NCBI GenBank assembly: GCA_903813345.2
Contig: CAIIXF020000008.1
Coordinates: 31,086,867-31,150,866, forward strand
Length of the DNA stretch: 64,000 bases
Origin: Owenia fusiformis
Lineage: Eukaryota; Annelida; Polychaeta; Sabellida; Oweniidae
Direction of reading: 5' to 3'
Shown one piece after another: positions 22,929 through 34,780 of the stretch. A program made the position numbers and the translations under genes. The notes beneath the pieces were generated by a model. The model saw nothing but the letters and a program-made list of their open reading frames with translations. It was not told where the DNA came from and made no database searches. Each line of letters begins with the position of its first letter. Within the stretch, counting starts at the first letter, position 1.

Positions 22929-25304
22929 AACATCAATACACTTTAAAACATTTTGTTTACTTTAAGATTACACCATGTAATCCAAAAATATATTTCTCGT
23001 TTTAAAAGATAATCCATGGATTAACACCCAGGTATTTTTATTTTCCAATCTTCAGAGGGCTGGGAATCATCCATAATATTTCATGCATCAGGTATTAAGG
23101 CTTAGGGGATTAACTTTTACACATAAACTGAACTGACAGATGTGTATGCTTACATGTACAACTTCCAGGATTGTAAGAATTCAAAGCTTGTTGATAGCCA
23201 TATTTTCCTGAATGTGACATCGAGATATTATGGCATTTATGAGTGGTAAAACATGAAAAAAGCATTTTCATTTAAAATTAGCATATGATTTGAATTGATG
23301 CCAAGAAATGTATTAGTTAACTGTATCTGTTTTACATCCATTGCAGTTGGCTACATTATAAGACAAGGCATTCACATGCAAAATGTCAACACCTGCCATT
23401 TGTTACAGACACCAACTGCCAAACACCAACTGCCAAATGATAAACACCAACCACTGAACACCGTCCACAAAAAAGTTTGAGACCATAACAATATGTCACC
23501 ACTTGTGGTGGTGACATAAAAATGATCATGGAAAATTGTATTTTTTTTAAAAAGTAGGAACTTCTAAGGTTATTAGAAAATTGGAAGACAAGGAAGGATT
23601 CTGGCTTTAAGATATTAGGGTTATAAATTGCAATAAAACTAAAACAAAACATTATTTTTCTCAACTATCACAGTGTATATTCAAATCACAAATACGATAT
23701 CATACAATTACAATAAGGGTCTAGTGCACTTTCCATTATGATATCCCCATGAACAAAATGAATCATTTTTAGGTGTAACATAAAGAATACAATGTCACAT
23801 AATACTGTGGAAAATATTTGAGCGTTTGGACCCACATGGGCTGAGGTTGAAGTCATTTAGTTCAGCAAGGGTGTATTGACTTGCCATTGAATGGGCTCCA
23901 TTGACTTAACATGTGGATATCATCAATTCCAATAGAGGCCATTGGTTTCTATTGATTTTCACAAAAATACCTAAAATACACTATGACCTGAATCGATTGC
24001 AAATTAAATAATTTCACAGTATGACACAAATGGTATATCACATCAGATGTGCAAATATAAAGTTTGCAATCGATTCAGGTCATACTTCAAATTAAAAGAT
24101 TATACATTTTTTCCATCATTTTTTTCCTATGAAATGGCTATAGAAATATTGCTTCAAAAGCAACTTTTACACCAATGAAATCCCATACAACTTTGTAAAT
24201 CCAAAGATTATACTGTTATGTTTCATTAATTAATAACATATTTGGATAATATGTTGGGATGTGTACGATGCAAATGGATTTTGACAGACACAAAAAGACT
24301 TCTTGTTTTGGCATCTCTACCCCTGTACACTTTATGATTGAATATTGGCCCTAATAAGTGGCCCATTCATCAACACAGTGCTGAATATAGGTCAACAAGA
24401 TACTAGTGTACATGTAAATGTAATAATACCTATAGCTAGGTCTGAATATTAAACTCCAGCCAAATAGAGCCAGCACAATATTTCAACCTTTGTAACCCTT
24501 GCAAAATGATTTTCTTGCAATAAAAATGTGAAAATAGCTTAGGGTACTTGTAAGCCAATCTGATTTTAAGGTAAATATGTCTCGATATTTTTCACTAATT
24601 TTCATGATTATAAATACCGATAATCAATGAAAGGGACAATATTTTCACATTTGTAATTGTATGTGTATGCATGGTCCATGGTGTATGTTACCATAATTCC
24701 TTATATCCACTTAAAATGTCAAAAATATTGCCCAATTTATAATTATCAGATAATTTATTCATCACCAAAATTAGTAAAAAGTTAACAACATGCAGAACTA
24801 CCTTAAAGAGTTTAATCTCTCACTCAGTCACAATCATGTCAACCAAAACTGTACTTGTATTACATAATATAGGATTATACAACTTACCATACGTGTGCAA
24901 TCTATATAGCATCCACACTGACATCTTTACAGAATCATATATAATTTTTGAATATAAACTAACTCAACCCAATAAGGCGAGTACTAAAGAATTTACTTAC
25001 CTGCCATCTAAAAATCTGCTTGGAACTACCATTGGATTACCATTGGTTTCCTCCAAGAGAATATTCTAGGGATTATGGAATGCATTCAGCTTACATAATT
25101 TGAGAAATTATTGGCATACGTAAAACCTATTTAAAACAGCATTTATCGTATTCAAAAGCGTTGAGCATCCCAGCCCTCTGAAGTTAGAAAAATAAAAATA
25201 CCTGGGTGTTAATCCATGGATTATCTTTGAAAACAAGAAATATATTTTTGGATTACATGGTGTAATCTTAAAGTAAACAAAATGTTTTAAAGTGTATTGA
25301 TGTT
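22929..25304. mobile_element. Non-autonomous element with ~145-bp terminal inverted repeats
   Basis: AACATCAATACACTTTAAAA at 22929 to AGAGGGCTGGGA near 23060 is repeated inverted from TCCCAGCCCTCTGA (about 25167) to the end at 25304. The 2.1-kb interior has no long open frame but contains a perfect 21-bp inverted repeat (23983-24003 with 24063-24083) and a dispersed repeat at 23361-23523. Superfamily unknown. Confidence 0.65.
23361..23523. repeat. Dispersed repeat, copy 1
   Basis: Shares ACAAGGCAT(T/A)(C/A)ACATGC, CATTTGTTACAGACACC, ACACCGTCC and AATATGTCACCACTTG(T)GGTGGTGACATAAAAA with 44866-45008. The 3' part is a hairpin around GTCACCACTTGTGGTGGTGAC. It may be a SINE or MITE; there are no clear tRNA boxes. 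Confidence 0.6.
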
Positions 25305-26191
25305 ATAATTCTTTTAGGTCATTTAATATCTTTTAAGTGATCTTGTATAAAATATTTTGCAATGAAAATAATTTAAGCCCAATTCTCAATGCATTGTGGA
25401 ATGACAATTTCTTTCAGGCATTGCTTCCTAAAATTAAAAATCGATGCGCGGAAAGCAACACCTTCAAGGAATGGCCATTCCACATTGCACTGAGTCCAGG
25501 TCAAAAATCAATTAATAATATCTATCATTTTTGCAAATCATAGAAAAGATGTCACTTGAATATAATAGCCAAATTGTATGTGTCAGTTGCTATTCAAGCA
25601 TATGGATATCATAAGATATAACCATCGCTTATCAATAGCTTTACTCTTCTTTACAATAATCACCATGGTAACCAATCTTCTTCCTTTATAAGTAAAGACT
25701 GCTAAGATGTATTAAATGTGTCAACTGTATAGAATATGAAAATCGTAAATGTACGTATCGGATATCATAGCTCTGCAATGACATAAAGACATAAACAAGT
25801 TTTTTCAAGTGTCCTTATTGTAAGTGTGATTATGATAGATTGTAGTTTTTAACAGACAAATTATGATTAAACATATATAGTCAAGTACAGTTAAATCAAC
25901 TGTGCTTTGTATTTTAGAGGGTGGAGACTTAAATTATTAGCGACTCAAATAATGATAGTACGTGTATGAATCAGATATATTTTGGGATACCAGGGATTAT
26001 CTTTGAGTATATCCATAAATCAGGAGATTATATTAACAAAGTTATTCGGTCCGTAAAACTTAGGGATTTGTACATGTTACTGATATCGCTTTTGGAACAC
26101 ATACGATGCCTAGAATACAAGCAAGATCAGCTACAGGACTACACAAATCACCCGGCCGACGACTAATGTAAACAGTGCGGTGTTACAAATC

Positions 26192-27346
26192 ATGTCTTCC
26201 AAAATTGAGGAATACCTATACCCAACTGATAAGAGACGTCGACGCCCGGTTTCGTTAGCATCAGACGTACGAAAAGAAGCTATTCGTTTGAATATCTTAG
26301 AAGAGAGCTACAAGCTAAAACATAAAAAGCAGATCGAACGGGAGATACGATATTTCACAAATGACTTAACGCATCAGAAAAATGTTTATTCTCTGAAACT
26401 TGATAAACTACAACGACGTAAAACGGAAATCCAAGAGGAACGCAGGGATAAGGGTATGTATCCAACGGCAGCCGAACATGCCAATAATATTCCAAGACCG
26501 TCTCATACTCCACTTGCCGCTAAGTACCGTAACGAACACTCCAGGTCCTCTGACATTACTAAAGTCCCAAAATGTGTAGGAGTACAAAATGGCAAATCGT
26601 CGAAAGATTTTTCAAGGTCAGACGTAATTTGTACATTTTCTGTTCAGGGTGACCGACCGCAGCCATTCGTGGTAAACCCATTTGTCAAGCCACCACATCA
26701 TTTGAAAAAATTAAGCCACAATGGTCTCGGAATACCAAGCCTGCAGATAAACGAGATGAAAGTTTACAGAATTGGCAAACATAAAAATCTCATTAAAGAT
26801 AATGACATGCTGAAACTTGTAAGATCAAAAACACTCGGCAATGACATAATCAACGACAAAGGCTATCGAGAAAATGTTAAAAGAGTCAGCGACACACAAA
26901 ATTCTGAAAAAGGCAAAGCACACATCGAAAGACTGGAATCCATTAACGAAGTGTCAAAGCCAATGAGAAATCTTCCTAGGTCAATGAGTGATCCGACTCA
27001 TAATACGGAGTTTTTTGTACACGATCAATTTAAAAAGAGGCCAACTTTAACTAGGTCAATATCTAGCCAATCAGATGTATCCCAACCTTCAAGACGACTT
27101 TCAATGGTCTATAACTCACTCCCGATATATTTCCGATCGTCGACCGCTGCGGAACAGTTTAGCCGTACAAGCGGTGACATGCCTTCAAATAACATCAGCC
27201 TGGGTGTAGAAGGGAACGGGACTCGAACACAAGAAAGGATGAGACGTCGATCGACAGGGTCATCGACTTTAACTGCCCAAGAATTAATTCAACAGGAGCC
27301 ATACAGGAAGGTTTCTACCTGGCAGAATTTTGTTCATCCAAAATAA
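26192..27346 (+). CDS. Conserved-looking hypothetical protein, 384 aa, basic and coiled coil near the N-terminus
   Basis: An open frame of 385 codons with no transposon-like feature, so probably a real gene. I chose ATG 26192 (MSSKIEEYLYPTDK). The frame is open back to 26114 without an ATG, so a spliced 5' exon is possible. It has a KRRRR patch near residue 17, then a charged helix at about residues 30-90 (many K/E/R, heptad-like) that could form a coiled coil. The rest is low-structure, rich in S, R, N and P, with repeated short RSxS and (R/T)RS(I/M)S motifs (for example RSMSDPT, LTRSISSQSD) that look like basophilic kinase or 14-3-3 sites. I recognise no family. A cytoskeletal or signalling adaptor is only a guess. 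The next feature downstream is a LINE on the opposite strand. Confidence 0.65.
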   Translation: MSSKIEEYLYPTDKRRRRPVSLASDVRKEAIRLNILEESYKLKHKKQIEREIRYFTNDLTHQKNVYSLKLDKLQRRKTEIQEERRDKGMYPTAAEHANNIPRPSHTPLAAKYRNEHSRSSDITKVPKCVGVQNGKSSKDFSRSDVICTFSVQGDRPQPFVVNPFVKPPHHLKKLSHNGLGIPSLQINEMKVYRIGKHKNLIKDNDMLKLVRSKTLGNDIINDKGYRENVKRVSDTQNSEKGKAHIERLESINEVSKPMRNLPRSMSDPTHNTEFFVHDQFKKRPTLTRSISSQSDVSQPSRRLSMVYNSLPIYFRSSTAAEQFSRTSGDMPSNNISLGVEGNGTRTQERMRRRSTGSSTLTAQELIQQEPYRKVSTWQNFVHPK

Positions 27347-27671
27347 TTCAATAGTGTAACATATAATATGCCTAAAGTGCCGTGTTAATGTACTGTGCCT
27401 TGGAACCTGCATCACCCATCCCTGTCCCCGCGTTGCTATAGCAACCATTTGAAGAAACACTTCAATTGCAATATACATACAAATCTATAGAATGTTAGAA
27501 GAATATTCAAGAATTACTGTTAGAGCAAAAATGTCAAGACTTTTTGGATAATCCTCGTATATATAATCATGTCATATGAATGACATATTAGTCACTACAG
27601 TGTACAAACATCTACAAACTTACTACGACTACATACGAAACTACTTGACATCAGTTTCATATGTTATAGAT

Positions 27672-29800
27672 TGTATTGTATTGTATATTTATTGCCTCAT
27701 TTATATTTGAGAATACATTTTAGTATAAATATGGTTTACATATAAAATATAATATACAAGGATAAAATTAAATTATGTGATAAAAAAGTTGTTGTTTTGG
27801 AAAACATAAAATAAAGTGATAGAGAAATTATGTGTCAAGCAGAGCCTGCGATTGTACATTTTGTGTACAAATGATGATACATTTATTAACGTCTCACATG
27901 AAACATCTGAAAGACCTAAAACTTTCTTCATAATAACATTCATACTGTCACCACGACAGCCAAGGGCTTCAAATATGTTATGCCTATATGACTCATACAT
28001 AGGGCATCTTAATATAAAATGTTCAATTGTTTCAGTTTCACAGAGGTTACACAATATACATCGTTTTGAACCATTGAGGTTGTTCGTATTTAATACATGG
28101 GCGTTACATATCAATTGCATCATAGTTTTACACTGGCTTGGACATTTGGGATATTTCTGACAAATCAACCACCATATGCAAGGTTTTAAGTGTGTGACAT
28201 AGTCACGTAGGTATAAAAGTTTGCCATAACATGAGCATTGCAAGAAAAATTGCCTGACCTCTACGGATCTTACAGCATTGAAAATTTGCAGTCTCCATGA
28301 CCTCTTCGACGGAAGATATCCAGAGTCCAGCGCATTTTTAACCAGATTTTCGATTCCTAGCATTTTAATTGGTAAAAGGAAAATGCACCGGATAGGAGAG
28401 AAAACATCGGCATGGTTGTCATAAGTGACATGAAACATCTCTACTAACCGTGTTATAGTTATATCCCTGTAAATATTATTAAACCTAAGTAAACTCCAGA
28501 GATACATCATCTGCAACACTGTAATATAGCCGTCTACTGACAACCATCCCAACGGCATCGTTGCACTAGGATTGGCCGTCGTTTTGGGGAAAAATTGGAT
28601 AGGTTTGCCAATCTCCGATCCCTATGAGTCATTTCAAGCTTTTCAACATCTGACGCTTGGTAATTTATAACTGGTACACCAAACAGCATGGTTGGAATAG
28701 AAAAGGCCCAGTACAGTTTTGATACTGTTAAGGGTGACAAACCACCTGATTTGTGCCCCAGTCCCAAAAGTGAGCAGAATTTTCGCTTACCACTAGTGCA
28801 GCGATCATTAACATATTGTGAGATATCATTTTTACTAGAAATTGGAATACCAACATGAACAGTGAAATTGACCTTTGGAATTCTCGTGTCACCTATTTTG
28901 AGGACGACATGACCTTTAACACTTGTATCAGTGACCATATCATTAAATGTCAGAAAGTTACATTTCGCTGGATGGATTTCATATCGCCATCTTCTACTAT
29001 GTTCAAAGGCAGTGTTTAACATAAGTTGCATATCCTTTTGATTTATGACAATAATGGTCATGTCATCCGCATAAGAAGGACATACACAATTTACATCATC
29101 AATGTGGCCACCTATATTCATTTCACATAGATCCTGAATAAGGTCAGCCATGTACAACTGATAAAATAGCATAGATAGAACACCCCCTTGGTGGATGCCC
29201 TGCATGACATTAAAAGGTTTAGAAAGTGTATTTGAACTTCCTACACGAACGGCACATTCATATTTATGGTAATTATCATAAAGCATACGCCACAGTTTGC
29301 CATGGATACCAAGTTTATGTAGTTTAACCATCAATCCATCTAACCAAACGGTGCTTTTCTTATATCTAATGTGGCTAATATTACATTTCTATGCTTTTCG
29401 ACATTGTGAGCAATGGTTTCCTGAACTAAAAGGGAAGTATGAACAGCAGAGCAATGACTCTGAGAAGCACCTTGTAAGTTAGGCTTAATATTTTTTGCAA
29501 GGGATCCAATTCTTTTTAACACCATATGATCGTACCCTTTACGCAACATGTTCATCAGAGTGATGCCTCTGGAATTGTCTTTATTACAAGGATCTTTATT
29601 TCCTGCCTTTTGTATAGGTATCAGTATACCAGACCTAAAATTCATGGGAGTGTATTCGTTTAACATGGTTGCATTAAAAAGGGTACATATGATCGAAATT
29701 ACAGTGTCATTACTATATTTTAAATGTTCAGCACATATCGTATCCGATCCACATTCCACATGCACGATTATTATGCAACCGTGATATGGCATTACTCACT
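27672..29800 (-). mobile_element. 5'-truncated, broken LINE (non-LTR retrotransposon)
   Basis: Minus strand, three open stretches in different frames. 29340-29792 has SDTICAEHLKYS and LATLDIRKA (early reverse transcriptase). 28534-29334 has GIHQGGVLS, PSYADDMTII (the catalytic A/YADD core) and the thumb. 27773-28558 has the C-terminal zinc-like CILCNLCETETIEHFI. Frameshifts lie near 29335 (just after DIRKA) and near 28590. No endonuclease was found, so the copy is 5'-truncated. The 3' end runs into ATACAATACAATACAATC near 27672, a short tandem tail as seen in CR1/Jockey-like LINEs. Clade uncertain. Confidence 0.85.
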
Positions 29801-31267
29801 TCACTATCCTGAAATGGTTCATCAAAAAAAGTATTATCTTCAAAATATGATGTTTGAGTATAATAACAAAATATCAGTGTGGTGTATCCATAATACATGT
29901 TTTTTAAGAATTGTGTACATTAGACTGTGGACCACTCTGATAATTGTAACTTCTTCCTGTCATGGAAAGCCACACATTCCAACATATTTCAAACAGTCTG
30001 TATGATATGCACTTTTGGGGTAGTTGGACTTCATGTAGGGATGGCAGACGGCCCTCGGGCCAATTCATACCCCCACCCAATAAAACCACCTAATAAAAAG
30101 AATACTAATGCATGTCATACTTTCATAGTTTTATAGTAGGCAGGGCATATGGTTAGTCAGTGCCAGAAATTTCCAATATCTAACTTATATGGTTACCGTG
30201 GAAACAGTATTTATATCTCAAAATCTTCTCAATTTGACCTCCTCCCAAATATGTCCCTTAGCCCTCAAAGTGAAAAATTTGCAAATTTGTTTGGATTTTG
30301 TGGCTACCACTTTGTCAAAAGGTGTATAAATATGTATATATTCACACTAAAGCACTAAAAAGTTGATATAATGCTCCAATAAATCAATAATATTTATCAA
30401 ATATAGTCACACACAACTACTTTTAGGGAAAGGTGGGCGTGGCACTTTTTTGGTACTTGTGTAATTGTTGCAGCATTAAGCGAAAAATACATATTTTAAG
30501 CCATTTTTAAGTGATGTCTCAGCTGTAAGAAGACCAATTTCATCCTGGTTAGTCACTTTGGATTATAATGAGAAAACTCACGTAACATTGCATTAAGTTC
30601 ATTAATATGAAACGCAATAACAAAAACACTACATTGTCGGTTTTCACGTCGTAACATCATGTTTGATTTCTCAGTTGTTAAAAAAGTAAACCGGTAAAAA
30701 TTACATTCAATATGACAAATCAATATGACAAATCATTTTTATTTCGAAATTGTACGTTAGATTTCACTAAAAATTAGGATAGATTCCCGTAAAAACGATA
30801 GGTTGGTTAATGGTAGGTCAGGAACCCAAAGCAGGACAATTAAATCGAGAGGAGACGGTCGATTTGTTTGCTTGCCTTTCGTTGAAAGGAACAAAATCGT
30901 GGCCTTCAATTGACATTCAAAATCGAATTATTAATATTTTAAGGCTACAAATATGGTTGGTCGTTTACATGATATGGTCGGTCTTTTACACATTTTCTTC
31001 AAATATTGTTTTGAGGCTACCAGTGGAAAACACCGACCGGTCGGTGGTCGGTAGGGTCAGCCTTTTTCGTAAACCCAAAGTTGATGATTCTCTCATCTGG
31101 AGAGTATGGAACTTGGGACAGCTTTTCCATTTATTTTGCGATTTATTTGTGATGGTTTCTTGCACAATAGTAGCAGGGTGAGCAGGGTGGCCGGGTGCAT
31201 TTTCCTGGTGGAAAAAATTAGATTTTGGCTGAATGGTTAAATTTTATCAACTTACCATAGCATAATA
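29801..31267. other. No supported gene
   Basis: Scattered short open frames only. A 123-codon frame at 30810-31181 shows no motif, and the region has GGTCGGT-type repeats near 30950-31065. I see nothing firm here. Confidence 0.3.
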
Positions 31268-32532
31268 CCATAGTCACGCCCTGTGATCGTACAAATGGGA
31301 TGGAGGGGGATTAGGCGATTTCTTCAAGAAAACACAACTTTGGAAGATTTATTTTTTCAAGAGAAAATTTGTAAACTGGATATCCAAATAAATAGGCGCA
31401 GTGCATGGCAAAATATGTTTGGTCATCTAGTATTTTTTGAACTGATACTCTTCTAAGAAATGAGATCTATTAAAAAATATCCATCCCAAATTAATTTATT
31501 TCGATTAATTTTTGTATAACCCATGGAAACTCACTTTAAAAAGTGAGCAATATCATAAGTATTGTGATAATAACGTCCCTTATGTTACGCGGTATATGGC
31601 ATACATTCATGGTTGCGCGGTATTTGTGACACGGGTGAATATGCCATACTCACCTGCGGTATATGGCATATTCCGCAGGTGAGTATGCGATATTCCGCAG
31701 TGAATATGCGATACATTGATTTCAGTGAATACCCGATACTCACCTGCGGAATATGTCATACTCACTTGCGGAATATGCCATATACCGCAGGTGAATATGA
31801 CATATACCGCAGGTGAAAACGTGATACAGAAAGCCTTGATTTGATTGGTTGCGAGAATCGACTCTAAATGTAAAACTACGCTGTATTACCATTATAGTTA
31901 GTGCGTCGAGTACTAATATATGAATCCTGGATTGATTGAGTAAGTTTATTACGCGAGATTGGTGACTGATACTTCTGCTAAGGTAATATATTCGATACAC
32001 AGTACTGTTGATTCAGTAATCATTACAATAATTAATAACGTTTTACTATTTCGTTCAATCGATGCAATTGACAATTGCGTACTTCCGTATCACGTTCTCA
32101 TTGGTTAGTTTGTATGCCATATACCGCAGGTGAATCTGTCATACAACGCAAGTGAATATGCCATATTCGTTGCGGAATATGACATATTTTTGTATCGTGT
32201 TTACCGCGTAACACCTTATACATATTTATTATAGGTCGTGTAGACCATTGTTGCCCGATTTATAGCAAAAACATTGAGTTTTGCAATAATAGTTTTGGTG
32301 ATGATGCGCCTTTTTAATAGATCTCATATCTTAAAAGGGTATCGGTTCAAAAAAATACTAGATGACCTAACATATTTTGCCATGCACTGAGCCTATTTAT
32401 TTGGCAATTCAGTTTTAAGTTTTCTCTTGAAAAAATAAATCTTCCGAATTTGTTGTGTTTTCTTGCAGAAATCGCCTAATCCCCCCCCCCCCCTCCATCT
32501 CATTTGTACGATCACCGGGCGTGATAGTAACC
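31268..32532. mobile_element. Element with ~220-bp terminal inverted repeats, split by a nested element
   Basis: The left arm 31268-31490 (GATCGTACAAATGGGATGGA, ATTAGGCGATTTCTTC, GCATGGCAAAATATGTT) is inverted at about 32310-32532 (AACATATTTTGCCATGC, GAAATCGCCTAATCCCC, CATTTGTACGATCACCGGGC). A C homopolymer run lies near 32481. The middle holds the separate element at 31583-32213. No coding capacity. Confidence 0.7.
31583..32213. mobile_element. Palindromic element with TGTTACGCGG termini and CCTTA target duplication
   Basis: It starts TGTTACGCGGTATATGGC and ends TTACCGCGTAACA. CCTTA flanks both ends (31578-31582 and 32214-32218). The ends are made of many alternating-orientation copies of a roughly 30-bp motif (ATATGCCATA, CACCTGCGGTATATGGCATA). 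A unique middle lies at about 31830-32090. The TG...CA ends with a 5-bp duplication would also fit a solo LTR, but the dense internal palindromes favour a foldback MITE. Relatives lie at 58394-59112. Confidence 0.75.
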
Positions 32533-33650
32533 ATTAATTTTGACCAATCAAATAAGAGATGCTGATAGTTTAAGAATCAATATAAAGAAAGTATTTTTTA
32601 CATATTGTGTTGCCAAAATGAGAGCATTTCCTTGAACTTATTGATCGATGTGTACTTTAACTGTTTTGAAGGAAAGAATGGCTCGTGATTGTGTTCTCAA
32701 TGGTATTTATTTGTACGATAATCACGGGTAGGTTTCGTGATTGATGTAATCGACCATACTCACAGGTATCATCCATGCCTAGATTTTATCCGATCATACA
32801 TCGGTCATGCGTTTCTCTCCAAAACTTGATTTTCTTCAATTTTTGAGAAATTGACAGAAAAAGTTATTATTCACTTTTAACCCCTATTCCCCACGTAAAA
32901 CCAATCATCGCAATAAAATGCGTAACGAATTATATTTCCACATTTATTAACTAATGTACAACTCAAATGGAATTGTATTCATTTATGTGACATTTCATCT
33001 ATCGATGAAGCCATGCAAAGCAAAGAATTGTACATTAAAGTATAGATTATCTATTTTGTAAGCTTTCTATTTGTTGATATTATGCATTGATTTGTCTTTG
33101 TTGCGTATTAACTCATCATTTGATGACTCATCACTCGGCGATTATTGCGACTGGAATTGCCTCGGTTCAGTTTAGATGCCACGAAGTGAGATGATCAAAA
33201 GAACGTGAAAATATGAATTTTAAAATGTAAATATCTGCCGAATAAACAAATATGTTTGCCAAATAAATTTATTTAGCAAAAAATGGGAAATAAACTGTAT
33301 ATCATACCAGTGTAGCAAAAAAGTGTATATTGGACTATTGTTTTTGCGTTACATTATATCATGAAACATATAACATGAAATAATCTCTCATTATCTAGTA
33401 ATTCACCACTTGTGGCTTCTGGTGGATTAAGGGAATGATTAATGGTAAGTGAAGAACTTATCCAGATTAACCAAGAATGTCTTCAATATTGGGGAGTAAG
33501 TCCACGTATTGGACCGTGGCGAAAGCGAATGTGTTGATTGGCTGAAAACTGACAATATGCGAACGCTTTATCGGTGAATTTACGACCGTGGGAGCGTTTC
33601 TGATAGTGCGTTCGCCATTGGACTAAACTAAACTACAATAAACCACCACG
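32533..33650. other. Intergenic and GPCR upstream region
   Basis: AT-rich, no long open frame. The bases before the GPCR start (ACCACCACG-ATG) give a usable initiation context. No core promoter element can be called with confidence. Confidence 0.3.
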
Positions 33651-34601
33651 ATGACAAATGCAACGGGTGCCGCACCAATATCAGTTTTAGTTCCATTTTC
33701 AGTATTAAACAGCGTCATCATCACTATAGGTATAATTAGCAACGTTATTGTAATAACTTCTATTTTGGCGTTTAAAAAACTTAGGAATGGTCCGAACATA
33801 TTTGTTGTTAGTCTCTGTGTGGCAGATCTGCTTTTGGTGATATCCGGTACAACTGCAGTGCACAATAGACTCAATGGGCGACTTATGTTTAACGAGTTTG
33901 GATGCGGCTTTAGTGCTGTTCTTGGACAAGTTTGCTTCGCATCAATTCTTATTAACATTGGCACGGTGGCATTGAATAGATGGATCACGATCAAACATAG
34001 CATGGGGAGATTGCGATTCATGTTATCTCCAAAAGCCATAGCGGTACAGCTTGTGATTATATGGACTTTCGTTTTTGGTATTTACACGCCAATCATTCAA
34101 CCCAGCATGCACCATTATAGTCCGAGATTTTTCTTTTGTGTCCTAAAAACGAAAGACAATGAAATATATTCCTTCGTCGCAGGAATTGGAGTGTCATTGA
34201 TCTTTAATACTCTAACCATTGTCTGCTATGCCGATATCTTTCTCCTTGTCAGGAAAAGTAGAAAACAAACGAAAACAGATACTCAACTTGTGCAAACAAA
34301 AGATATCCAATTATTGAAACAATTCATGGTTATATACATCTCATTTTATGTTTTGTATATTCCAGGTACATTACTTTTCTTTATAGATACTGACGTATAT
34401 CTTATTGATCAGATTTCTATGATACTAACTGCCTTGACCTTTGTGGTTAACCCGTTGATCTATGTGTACTATAACGGCACAGCCAGGGCACTTATAAAGT
34501 CGGCGGTGTGCGGCGTTTGCCCATGTGTCTCTGATCAAAATAGGGTAATCACCATAGAAGTAAGCCAGACTCAGACCAATACTGTTGATATACGTGGCTA
34601 A
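33651..34601 (+). CDS. Class A (rhodopsin-like) orphan G-protein coupled receptor, single exon
   Basis: 316 codons, intronless, start ATG 33651. The N-terminus has one N-glycosylation site (NAT at residue 3). The seven membrane segments are at about residues 12-36 (with SNVIV, the TM1 Asn), 48-72 (SLCVADLLL, the TM2 Asp), 80-106, 128-148 (TM4 Trp), 173-200, 221-243 and 250-273. TM3 ends in NRW where most of the family has DRY. TM7 has NPLIY (NPxxY). Cys residues at the top of TM3 (FGCGF) and in loop 2 (FFFCVL) can form the usual disulfide. TM6 has FYVLYIPG and lacks the CWxP toggle. Tail cysteines (CGVCPCVS) could be palmitoylated. The short 316-aa length and small loops suggest a peptide- or amine-like orphan; the ligand is unknown. 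It resembles moody/melatonin-like invertebrate receptors only in general outline. Confidence 0.88.
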   Translation: MTNATGAAPISVLVPFSVLNSVIITIGIISNVIVITSILAFKKLRNGPNIFVVSLCVADLLLVISGTTAVHNRLNGRLMFNEFGCGFSAVLGQVCFASILINIGTVALNRWITIKHSMGRLRFMLSPKAIAVQLVIIWTFVFGIYTPIIQPSMHHYSPRFFFCVLKTKDNEIYSFVAGIGVSLIFNTLTIVCYADIFLLVRKSRKQTKTDTQLVQTKDIQLLKQFMVIYISFYVLYIPGTLLFFIDTDVYLIDQISMILTALTFVVNPLIYVYYNGTARALIKSAVCGVCPCVSDQNRVITIEVSQTQTNTVDIRG

Positions 34602-34617
34602 TTTGGTAATTCAATTG

Positions 34618-34780
34618 GCTCAGGTCCGTAGCCAGCTTTTGCCAAAGGGGGTTCATTTTTGACAGCTTTGGCCCAAAAATGGCTAAAATAACTTGAAACG
34701 TGCTCAGAATGGTGAAAAACTGCATGATTTTGAAGGAATTGTTGGCCAAGATGTTCTCTCGAAGCCCCTCCCTTGATTTG
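34618..34780. repeat. Dispersed GTAGCCAG repeat, fragment 1
   Basis: CAGGTCCGTAGCCAGCTTTTGCC followed by GCCCAAAAATGGCTAAAAT and GAAGGAATTGTTGGCCA; the same order of blocks occurs at 61127-61335. It lies directly after the GPCR stop, so it may be part of the GPCR 3' UTR. Another start-only fragment is at 59461-59495. Confidence 0.6.

Noticed and set aside
30810-31181. 123-codon plus-strand frame with a hydrophobic stretch
   Set aside because: Sits among GGTCGGT-type repeats, has no motif and no supporting exons.
31613-32000. Frames of 67 and 86 codons on both strands
   Set aside because: Products of the palindromic ATATGCCATA repeats of a mobile element.
33623-34039. 138-codon minus-strand frame over the GPCR
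   Set aside because: Antisense shadow of the receptor gene.
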